Positions 1 to 7,575 of a DNA stretch of 49,279 bases are shown here, one piece after another. Origin of the DNA: GCA-2693325 sp964011675 (GTDB lineage: Bacteria > Latescibacterota > UBA2968 > UBA8231); contig CAXGPR010000024.1 in assembly GCA_964011675.1 (NCBI GenBank), positions 1-49,279 of the forward strand. The letters run 5' to 3'. Both the position numbers and the translations under genes were made by a program. The notes below the pieces were generated by a model. It made no database searches. It had not been told where the DNA came from and was given only the letters and a program-made list of their open reading frames with translations. Every line of letters begins with the position of its first letter. The stretch's first letter is position 1.

Positions 1-208
1 TCCCATAATCTATCAAACGGTTATGTAATGAAACAGTAAATTTGGTAAATAATTCATATAGTAATCTTCTTCATGTAGCGTCAATAGCTTTATGTGTTGA
101 TTCTTGTCTATGTATCTGCCATTCTTGTCCATTCCATTAGATGGTAGCTGCATCTATACTGTGCTCGCTGTAATTAAATTACACTATTGAATTCAGGCTT
201 AATACTTA
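1..208. other. AT-rich upstream region of the A/B operon
   Basis: No open frame with coding character was seen on either strand. It is clearly more AT-rich than the operon that follows, so it is the expected place for the operon promoter. A TATACT hexamer at 155-160 could be a -10 element, but I found no convincing -35 at a normal spacing, so no promoter is called. An in-frame TAA at 200-202 closes the frame just before the first gene. Confidence 0.5.
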
Positions 209-2734
209 TTGCTCTCTTTTACCTCATTTGCTGCGCTCTTACCTCTTCTGTACTCTGTTGCCATACTGCATGCACAAGATTCACTAGGCTATCGTTTGCT
301 ACCAACGCAGGTGCTCATTGATCGGGCGGAAGATTGGTCGGTGTGGGACTCGCCCCCTGGCGTGCAGGTCATGGGCCTTGACGGTGCAGTCGAACCGCGT
401 TTCTTGCGCAGTGATATTAACGTATCGCTCGACGCGGAACGCTTTGTCTACGTGAATCCCTTTGTCTCAAACGATACGCTGCAGGGCGGCGTCTACGAAG
501 CGGGTAGCAACGTGTTCGACGGTTCTCTTGTGCTCGATGGCGATGGCCAAACGTACTGGGAGCCGCAGCGCGATACGGCCATTGATAACTGGTTTATCGA
601 AGTCGATCTGGGGCGCGCCGTGGTGGCCCATCGAGTCGTGCTGCGCTTTGTAGACGAAGAGCTGGGCGATCCATTTCTCAAATTTCGCGTGGTCGCTTCA
701 GATGGTCAGCGCTTTGGCGAAGAGCAGCGCCGTCGTTTCTATCGCGTCGGCTTGGAAACGCAGCCGAATAAAGATCAGCGCGAGTACGCGTTTGATATCG
801 TGCCGCAACGCCCCGTGGGAGAGGGTATTGCAGGCGAGATCATGCAGTATCTGCGCATTGACGTTCTCGACACGGACGGGCCGCGCGCGGTGGAGGTGTC
901 TAGCGACGAATATGACCTACTGCCCGAGGAAGACCGGGGCGCGATAGACTTTTTTCGCGTAACGCCTGCGGGACGCCAGATTCTCATTGGAGAAGATACG
1001 TGGAAGGCGCTTTCAGAAGACGAGCGGGGTGCCGTGCGCTACTACCGATATGAGCGACCACGTCTTGCCGAAGTCGAAGTCTATTCACTGGGAGAGAATA
1101 TCGTGCAGCTCACGCAGAGCGAGCGCGAGCTAGGCGCCGGTGAGAGCGGCTTCGAGTTTCTCTTTTTTCGGATTTATACCGACGGACTCTACAGCTCTGC
1201 CTTTCCCATGCGCGTGTACGACCCGGTCACCGATGAGAATCAACTCGTGCTGGATCTGGGTGCAAAATACTGGCTCAATCGCATCAAGTTACTGATGCCA
1301 GAGGGGCCGCCGCCCGCTTATCAGCTTCGCATCTCTGACGGTGCATTTAGCGCCAACGGTGAACAGGTTTGGACTTCGCTCGGCGAGCGCCAAAATCTGA
1401 GCGGTTATCAGCATGTAGAAGAGATGTTCAGCACGCGTGAAGTGCGCTATATTGAGCTGCGCCGTCTCGAATTCAGCAATACGAGTGAAGAGGGGGGTGA
1501 GCTGAGTGAAGTGCAGGCTTTTGGCGAGGGTTACGTTTCTGAGGTTTCGATGGTCTCGCCCTTTATACGCCTCAATCGTCCCCGCCTTTTTACCACCGTA
1601 GAATGGGATGCGGACGTACCACCCGGCACGCGCATAGAAGTGCGCACGCGTTCGGGTGAACAAATTGAGGAAATTCCCCACTACTTTGCTACGACCGGTC
1701 GTGAAATATCTAGGGAGCTTTGGGAGTTGCTGCCCGAGAGCCGACGCCCGCCCGTAGTGGTCGAAGAGCGCGCTGGGACCGATTGGAGCAATTGGAGCGA
1801 AATATACGAGGGCTCTGGTATTGATTTTAAGTCGCCAAGTCCGCGTGGCTATGCGCAGATAGAGGTGCGCCTCGTCTCGCGCGAACCCCTACGCGCCGCG
1901 CGTATTCGCTCGCTTCAGCTCAACTTTGAGCCGCCTTTAGTCGACAACGTGCTGGGTGAAATTTGGCCGATATGGGAAGTAGAGCCCGGCGTGGAGCGCG
2001 AGTTTACCCTGTATTTGAGACCGCAGTTTGCGCTCGGCAATCCGGGTTTTGATCTGCTGCGTTTGCGCTCGTCGTCGGACGTGCCGATAGAGCTCATTTC
2101 CGTGCGTTCTGGAACAGATGCTGTGCTGCGCTTAGGGAGAGGACAGACCCTGTGGCCCGGCGTGCTAGAAGATGCGCTTGAGGAAGACGGCTCGGTAGTG
2201 CTGAGTTTTCCCCGCCCCGTGCTGGGCGGCAACCAGATCTACGAGCTCAAATTTAAGACCAAGGTGTTTTTGCAGAGCACGGTGTTTAGCGCAGAGCTCG
2301 AGCGCCAGACGCGTCCCGGTCGCATACAGCGCGTTAGCGGGGGAGATGCCAGCGCATTGGTCTCCTCGCAAACGCTCGTCGTTGTCTCAGACTTGGAAGA
2401 GACTCAGCTGCTGCGTGACGTGCGCGTGGAGCCCCGTGCGTTCACACCCAACGGTGACGGAATTAACGACCGCGCGCGCATTGAGCTGTCCATCTACCAC
2501 GTCGAAGGAGAAAAGCTCGTAGACGTAAGCCTTTTTGATCTGTCGGGGCGTAGAGTGCGCGATCTGTCGGCTCGGCGCCTTCGTCCCAGCGGTGAACACG
2601 CTTTCCTATGGGACGGTAGGAACGAGGATGGGATCCTTGTTCCTCCGGGTATATATGCGGTGCGGGTGCGATTTAGCACAGATAGTGCAGCGGACGGTAC
2701 GCAGGTTATGCGCCTCGTACACGTAGTCTATTGA
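209..2734 (+). CDS. Exported discoidin-like / FlgD-type C-terminal domain protein (A1)
   Basis: This is the longest of three paralogous surface proteins (841 aa). The start is TTG at 209: an in-frame TAA at 200-202 excludes anything earlier, and the TTG opens a good signal peptide ending near LHAQ-DS. Residues about 100-170 look like an F5/8 type C (discoidin) domain, with DGDGQTYWEP and a following WFIEVDLG strand; a second similar region lies near 330-440. The C-terminal 100 residues carry FTPNGDG, then LFDLSGRRVR, WDGRNEDG and PPGIYAVRV, the pattern of FlgD/CHU_C-like Ig domains. The last residues are VHVVY. Discoidin domains usually bind glycans or lipids, so a cell-surface or secreted binding role is inferred. 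The stop overlaps the next start by one base (TGATG). No function has been assigned to this family as far as I know. Confidence 0.85.
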   Translation: MLSFTSFAALLPLLYSVAILHAQDSLGYRLLPTQVLIDRAEDWSVWDSPPGVQVMGLDGAVEPRFLRSDINVSLDAERFVYVNPFVSNDTLQGGVYEAGSNVFDGSLVLDGDGQTYWEPQRDTAIDNWFIEVDLGRAVVAHRVVLRFVDEELGDPFLKFRVVASDGQRFGEEQRRRFYRVGLETQPNKDQREYAFDIVPQRPVGEGIAGEIMQYLRIDVLDTDGPRAVEVSSDEYDLLPEEDRGAIDFFRVTPAGRQILIGEDTWKALSEDERGAVRYYRYERPRLAEVEVYSLGENIVQLTQSERELGAGESGFEFLFFRIYTDGLYSSAFPMRVYDPVTDENQLVLDLGAKYWLNRIKLLMPEGPPPAYQLRISDGAFSANGEQVWTSLGERQNLSGYQHVEEMFSTREVRYIELRRLEFSNTSEEGGELSEVQAFGEGYVSEVSMVSPFIRLNRPRLFTTVEWDADVPPGTRIEVRTRSGEQIEEIPHYFATTGREISRELWELLPESRRPPVVVEERAGTDWSNWSEIYEGSGIDFKSPSPRGYAQIEVRLVSREPLRAARIRSLQLNFEPPLVDNVLGEIWPIWEVEPGVEREFTLYLRPQFALGNPGFDLLRLRSSSDVPIELISVRSGTDAVLRLGRGQTLWPGVLEDALEEDGSVVLSFPRPVLGGNQIYELKFKTKVFLQSTVFSAELERQTRPGRIQRVSGGDASALVSSQTLVVVSDLEETQLLRDVRVEPRAFTPNGDGINDRARIELSIYHVEGEKLVDVSLFDLSGRRVRDLSARRLRPSGEHAFLWDGRNEDGILVPPGIYAVRVRFSTDSAADGTQVMRLVHVVY

Positions 2735-5472
2735 TGCGTCTGAGTGCGCTGGTTGCGCTAGTATTGACGAGCTTCGGCTTAGCTTGGGGACAGGGTCGGG
2801 AGGTCGACCCACAGCGCTGGGGCACTGCGACAATTAACCCATACGGTGAGACGTTCGAAATGGAGTACGTTTCGCCCTCGCTGCACAAGTGGTATGCACC
2901 GCGCCATCTGCCGGAGACGTATATGGGGCCCTGGTACGCCGAGTCGACGAACTACGCGCGCGATGACTATGCCAGGTATTTGAGCCGCTTGCTCGAGGGA
3001 GAAGAGGCGTACGATACCTTCGGCAATCCGCTGGGGCGCGGCTGGTTGGTCTACAGCTGGATGCAGGAGCAGCCCGGCCCGCGCGGCAGCGTCGTCGACA
3101 AAAACCTAGGCGGTCTGTCGAGTCTGCGTCTACAGGGTGACCAGCGTCCGGCCTATCGCGATTTTTTTAGTCGGCTCGTCATCGCGTCGGATGAGCGCGG
3201 CACTGGAGCCTACCGCCTGATGATCGGCGATGAAATTTTCACGCGCTTTACGCCGCTGACGTTTTACAAGCCTCGTTTTAACGGCGTGCGCTTAGACTAT
3301 GCGGCCGAGCGCTACAGCAGCACGCTTCTGCTTTCGCGCCCGAGCAATCCAGACGAAGAGGCTCAGACCAACTCGACCACGCTTATGGCGGGGCACGCGC
3401 AGATGCAGGTGGGCGTTCAGTCGACGCTCGGCGTGACCTATGTCAACGCCCACAACGTATTGACGCAGGTCGAGTTTGACGAGGGAAACCCGCTGCACGG
3501 GATTCTCACAGTGCGTCAGAATCAGCCGCTCGACAAGCTGTGGGTGCGCGTGCGCGACGATTCGCCGGGTCGCGGGACGGTCGGTGCCGCACTGGCGGGA
3601 TTTGATATTGTGCTTGTCGATACCAGCGGTCGGGAACTCCGCGGGCGCGATATCGGTTTCCTGCCCACGGTTGAGGGAGGCGTCGTGCAGGGCGGGCGAC
3701 TTTTTGCGCGCGATGAGTCAAGTATTCTGCTCGAATACGACCTAGGGAGTTTAGATTTAGACGATATACAATCGGACGACCTGCGCCGGGTTGCCGTCGA
3801 GCTATCGGTGGCCAATGACTATCGGATTGACATGGCCTCTGACTTACAGACCGACGGACAGACGCGCAATGCCGAGATTGTCTTTTTGCCCGTTGCCCGT
3901 TCGGCGGGCAACGTGCAGGACAACAGCAATACGCGCGTCTTACGGCTCGACTACGGTTTGCCTACGGCCAGCGAATTGATCGGCGTCGACTGGAACGTGG
4001 TAGACTGGGGCGGGCTGTCGCTACAGGGCGAATGGGTGCTGAATCGACGCTTTTTTCGCTATCCTAACCCCGCTATTAACCAGCACTACGAACGCGCAGA
4101 CTTGGCCGTTGCATCATATTTAGATGCGCAGTATCGGCGCGGTCCTTGGACCCTGTTTGCCGAGCTGTTCTCCATGGAAGACGACTATAGTACTAGCTAC
4201 TGGATCAGCAATCAGAGCGGACGCATCAGCTACAAAAACCCAATTCCTCAAATGTATGAGTTTGTCGATGATGACGACGATCTCAATGGGTTGACCGAAT
4301 GGCAGCGCCCATTCTTTGTCAACTGGGGCAGTGATGCGGCTCAGCGAGCGGGTACGATTCGATCGGATCGACGCGAAATTGCCTGGCCTGGCTTAGATGA
4401 AAATGGGGACTTTCTCAACGATCACAATGAAAACGGCAACCTGCTACCTGATTACGAGGAGCCTTTTCTGCGCTATCGCTCCGATCGCCCTGAGTTTCTC
4501 TTTGGCTTAGATATGAACCACAACGGCACGATTGATCGCTTTGAAAACGATATCCTGCCGGACTACCCCTACAAGAAAGATCACAGCGGGTACAACGCCT
4601 TTGTACAGGTCGAGGTTATACCGGGACTGAAGGCCGTTGGGGGACGCCAGAATATGCGCCTGCTGTCCGGTGATGGGTACACTCGTTCCCACTATTACTT
4701 GGTGACGTGGGTGCGCTCGCTCGGGCGCGGAGGCCGCCTGCGCTTGGCCGCGCACGGTGCGCGCGTCAAAGACGACATACCGGACGATCTGCGTCAGTGG
4801 GTGCAGCCTCTATACGCTCCGGGGCGCATGGTCGACGTGCGAGACGTTCTGCCCGGTTTAAATGCGTGGAAAAACGATTTATACGCTGACGTCGAACAGC
4901 GCATTGGTCCGGGAGTGCGCATCTTTCACCGCCTGAAGTGGCACTGGTCTCAGCAGTTGGAAACCGCTGAAGAGGCCCGCCAGCGCGAAGGGCGAAAAAC
5001 GAGTTTCTTTCTCGGCGTGATTAACAAAGCAGAGTGGAGTATTCCCATCGGTTTAGGCGTGCTGGAGCCGAGGTGGAAAAGTGAATATCGGCGCGAACGA
5101 CCTTTTAGCACGCGCGTGTCTTTTTCGGAAAGCATTGAGCAATGGGCGATACTGATGTGGACGCAGCCGCTGATGGCCGAAAGCGTAGGTGTGAGCTACT
5201 TCCCCAAATATGGACGTCAGCTCTTTAGTACCGAACTGCAGGTGGGTATAGAGACCGGGCGGCTGTGGCTGTTGCAGGGAATGCGCGCGGGGGCAGAGCG
5301 GGACGCAACGTCGTGGACGGGCGTGGTGCAGCTGCGCAACCAAACCGCTTATCAGGGGTATCAAATCGTTACGCGCACGGGTGGTCAGCTGCAGCGGCGC
5401 AATATCAAGGGTGCCGGTAGTCAAGATGCGAGCACGGTTTTTATGACGGTGACAGCGGGGTTGAATCGATGA
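2734..5472 (+). CDS. Outer-membrane-barrel-like protein with EF-hand loop (B1)
   Basis: A 912-aa protein paralogous to the gene at 7576. ATG 2734 overlaps the preceding TGA and begins the signal peptide MRLSALVALVLTSFGLAWGQ; no Shine-Dalgarno sequence is visible, so translational coupling is likely. The N-terminal 150 residues contain conserved KWY, SNYAR, LEGEE and RGWLVYSW motifs shared with B2. Residues 593-604 (DMNHNGTIDRFE) match every ligand position of an EF-hand calcium loop, and acidic segments such as DENGDFLND lie just before it. The last 300 residues alternate polar and hydrophobic residues with aromatic girdles, as in an outer-membrane beta barrel, and end TVTAGLNR. A calcium-dependent porin-like or assembly partner of the A proteins is inference only. 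Confidence 0.82.
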   Translation: MRLSALVALVLTSFGLAWGQGREVDPQRWGTATINPYGETFEMEYVSPSLHKWYAPRHLPETYMGPWYAESTNYARDDYARYLSRLLEGEEAYDTFGNPLGRGWLVYSWMQEQPGPRGSVVDKNLGGLSSLRLQGDQRPAYRDFFSRLVIASDERGTGAYRLMIGDEIFTRFTPLTFYKPRFNGVRLDYAAERYSSTLLLSRPSNPDEEAQTNSTTLMAGHAQMQVGVQSTLGVTYVNAHNVLTQVEFDEGNPLHGILTVRQNQPLDKLWVRVRDDSPGRGTVGAALAGFDIVLVDTSGRELRGRDIGFLPTVEGGVVQGGRLFARDESSILLEYDLGSLDLDDIQSDDLRRVAVELSVANDYRIDMASDLQTDGQTRNAEIVFLPVARSAGNVQDNSNTRVLRLDYGLPTASELIGVDWNVVDWGGLSLQGEWVLNRRFFRYPNPAINQHYERADLAVASYLDAQYRRGPWTLFAELFSMEDDYSTSYWISNQSGRISYKNPIPQMYEFVDDDDDLNGLTEWQRPFFVNWGSDAAQRAGTIRSDRREIAWPGLDENGDFLNDHNENGNLLPDYEEPFLRYRSDRPEFLFGLDMNHNGTIDRFENDILPDYPYKKDHSGYNAFVQVEVIPGLKAVGGRQNMRLLSGDGYTRSHYYLVTWVRSLGRGGRLRLAAHGARVKDDIPDDLRQWVQPLYAPGRMVDVRDVLPGLNAWKNDLYADVEQRIGPGVRIFHRLKWHWSQQLETAEEARQREGRKTSFFLGVINKAEWSIPIGLGVLEPRWKSEYRRERPFSTRVSFSESIEQWAILMWTQPLMAESVGVSYFPKYGRQLFSTELQVGIETGRLWLLQGMRAGAERDATSWTGVVQLRNQTAYQGYQIVTRTGGQLQRRNIKGAGSQDASTVFMTVTAGLNR

Positions 5473-7367
5473 ACGCTCTGCTTTTCGTAGCTTGGATATT
5501 GCTCTTGGAGGGCTTGTTGAGTGCATGGGCACAGCCTGCTCAGACGTTTGTGCTCGGTGGTCCGACGCGTTCTTGGCGCAGCGGTGGAGTGGGCACGGAC
5601 CCCACTTTTGTGCTGAATGTCTTTAGCGGTGAGGTGCAGCGGAATAATTCGCCCGATGGCAGTATTGACTACGCCTACAGTCCTGGTTGGATCGTTCCTC
5701 TGCGATTTGATGAGCGTGATAATATTGCTTCGCGCGTTCTTGTCAGCGGTAAGGTAATGGCTCCGACGTCTGGACGGATTCCCTCGTCGCAGCTCGAGGG
5801 GGTAGTAAACGGTGATCACGAGCTCGCCTTTGAACGCAAGCCAACTCTTTTTGAACCCCGCGTTACAACGCGAGGCATTTGGTTGATTCTCGATTTTGGT
5901 TCCCCCGTCGGTGTATCTAGGGTGCGTTTTTATCCGCGTAATACGGTAGTAGAGACTCCTTTTGCTCCTTTTCACAACGACTTTCTGCGCGGCTTCGAGG
6001 TGTGGATCAATGAGAATCCCGACAGCTTTACCACGCCGGATGTGCTGGTGGCGCGCGACACCGAAAACGAAGAGCCTATCGTCGATGTCGAAGTGCCTCC
6101 CCAGTATGCGCGGTATGTAAAGATCAAGTCACTTGCCGACCAGCCTTTTGAGATTGACGAAGTTGAGGTATACGGCACGGGCTTCCTGCGCGAGGGAATC
6201 TATTATACGGATATCATCGATATGGGAAACCGCGCGGCCATCGGCGTAGTCGATTGGATAGAAGAAGCTATAGGGACGCCCGAATTTTCCGCGCTCTCGG
6301 TGCGCGTGCGAACGGGATTGGACGATACGCCTCTGGTGTTTCGCGAGTTTATACCGGGGGATACGCCGGCTGATAATACGTATGTAGAGGTGACGCGGGA
6401 GGAATACGTCGAACTGCTGCCGACGTCGCGCGGTGGCATTGTTGAGGATGTCCAGCATTGGAGTCCGTGGTTTGCGGCCATCAACGGAGAACTGATTGCC
6501 GCGCCCAACCCGCGGCGCTACGTGCAGTTTCAGCTCCAGTTTCGCGGCGATTTATACGCGGCACGGCGGGTCGACGAAATGAGTTTTTCCTACATACAGC
6601 CGCCCATTGCCGGTCGCCTCGTCGCCGAGGTCTTTCCGCGTCTAGCCGAGGCGGAAGAGGCGGCGTCTTTCCGCTATGCGGTGCGCCTTTTTGAAGAGGG
6701 TGGAGCCGTGCGCGGATTTGATCGTATTGCGGTAGACACGGGCGTTGCCATATCGGCTGTGCGCGAAGTTAAACTCAACGGCGAACCGTTTGATTTCAAC
6801 GTCGATTTCATCAGAGACGACGGCTTCGGCATCAGCTTTGCACAGGTGCGCGAGGAAGGAGCGTTGCTCGAACTGACGTTTGACCTACCGATCTTTCGGT
6901 TTGGCACTACGTTTTCTGGCCGTGCGTATAACAGTCGTGCTCCGGCGGTGCCGCAGGCCTTTACGCCGGGCGACGCCGTGCAGTTTGAACCGGCCGATAT
7001 TGCCGAGTTATCCGATCTTTCCGTGGCCATACCAAAGCCGCAGATTGGCAAGCTCGTCGGTGAGATCGCCATGCCCTTGCGTCTCTTTACGCCCAACGGC
7101 GACGGCGTCAACGACGTTTGGGATGTTTTCTTCAACATACTACAGCTCACGCGTCCAGCTCCTGTTCAGTTAGAGATCTACGATCTGGCCGGACGTCGAC
7201 TGGGTGCGCTAATAGACGAAGAGCGCGGTATCGGTCCCGTCCAACTGGCATGGGACGGATCGTTTGAGGGGGTGCCGCTGCTGCCGGGCACCTACGTCTG
7301 GGTGCTGCGCGTGCGCGCCAATGCATTTGAGGAAAAACACATGGGCACGTTGGGTATTGTCTACTGA
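5469..7367 (+). CDS. Exported discoidin-like / FlgD-type C-terminal domain protein (A2)
   Basis: Second A paralogue, 632 aa. ATG 5469 overlaps the previous stop by four bases (ATGA), with a GGGG run about 8 nt upstream. The signal peptide ends near LSAWA-QPAQ. Residues about 98-240 form a discoidin-like module: a VNGDHE-type calcium-loop segment, IWLILDFG, VSRVRFYPR, and the closing FEIDEVEVYG strand. A middle domain has VRVRTGLDDTP and NPRRYVQFQLQF, which also occur in A1 and A3. The C-terminus has LFTPNGDGVND, IYDLAGRRLG, WDGSFEG, LPGTYVWVLRV and ends LGIVY. It is shorter than A1 mainly because A1 has a longer N-terminal half. It probably acts outside the cell or on the outer membrane; the ligand is unknown. 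Confidence 0.85.
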   Translation: MNALLFVAWILLLEGLLSAWAQPAQTFVLGGPTRSWRSGGVGTDPTFVLNVFSGEVQRNNSPDGSIDYAYSPGWIVPLRFDERDNIASRVLVSGKVMAPTSGRIPSSQLEGVVNGDHELAFERKPTLFEPRVTTRGIWLILDFGSPVGVSRVRFYPRNTVVETPFAPFHNDFLRGFEVWINENPDSFTTPDVLVARDTENEEPIVDVEVPPQYARYVKIKSLADQPFEIDEVEVYGTGFLREGIYYTDIIDMGNRAAIGVVDWIEEAIGTPEFSALSVRVRTGLDDTPLVFREFIPGDTPADNTYVEVTREEYVELLPTSRGGIVEDVQHWSPWFAAINGELIAAPNPRRYVQFQLQFRGDLYAARRVDEMSFSYIQPPIAGRLVAEVFPRLAEAEEAASFRYAVRLFEEGGAVRGFDRIAVDTGVAISAVREVKLNGEPFDFNVDFIRDDGFGISFAQVREEGALLELTFDLPIFRFGTTFSGRAYNSRAPAVPQAFTPGDAVQFEPADIAELSDLSVAIPKPQIGKLVGEIAMPLRLFTPNGDGVNDVWDVFFNILQLTRPAPVQLEIYDLAGRRLGALIDEERGIGPVQLAWDGSFEGVPLLPGTYVWVLRVRANAFEEKHMGTLGIVY

Positions 7368-7575
7368 GCCACTGGAGCGGCTTGTGTGCCTATTAGAGAG
7401 CGCACGGGGCGAGGAGGTACTATGCGCGAAAGGAAGCTGCGACGAGATGGTACTGGCACGGCCTATACTTCTAACGGTAGAACCATACCTGCGATTGCGC
7501 GTTCGGATAAAAGCGCGTCAAAAGATGAGCCGTCGAAGGGTGCTATGGGGATCGACTTTGCAACGATATAAAATA
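7368..7575. other. Spacer between A2 and B2
   Basis: A 208-base gap, the only real break in the otherwise overlapping A/B operon. The B2 frame stays open through it and back into A2, but the encoded residues (rich in Arg, Cys and Lys) look non-coding and a signal peptide begins only at 7576. The gap could hold an internal promoter or the scar of the duplication that produced the second A/B pair. No good -35/-10 pair and no terminator hairpin was seen. Confidence 0.4.

Noticed and set aside
155..160. Promoter -10 TATACT upstream of A1
   Set aside because: No acceptable -35 at 16-19 bases.
7264..7575. Upstream extension of the B2 frame into A2
   Set aside because: The encoded residues look non-coding and a typical signal peptide starts at 7576.
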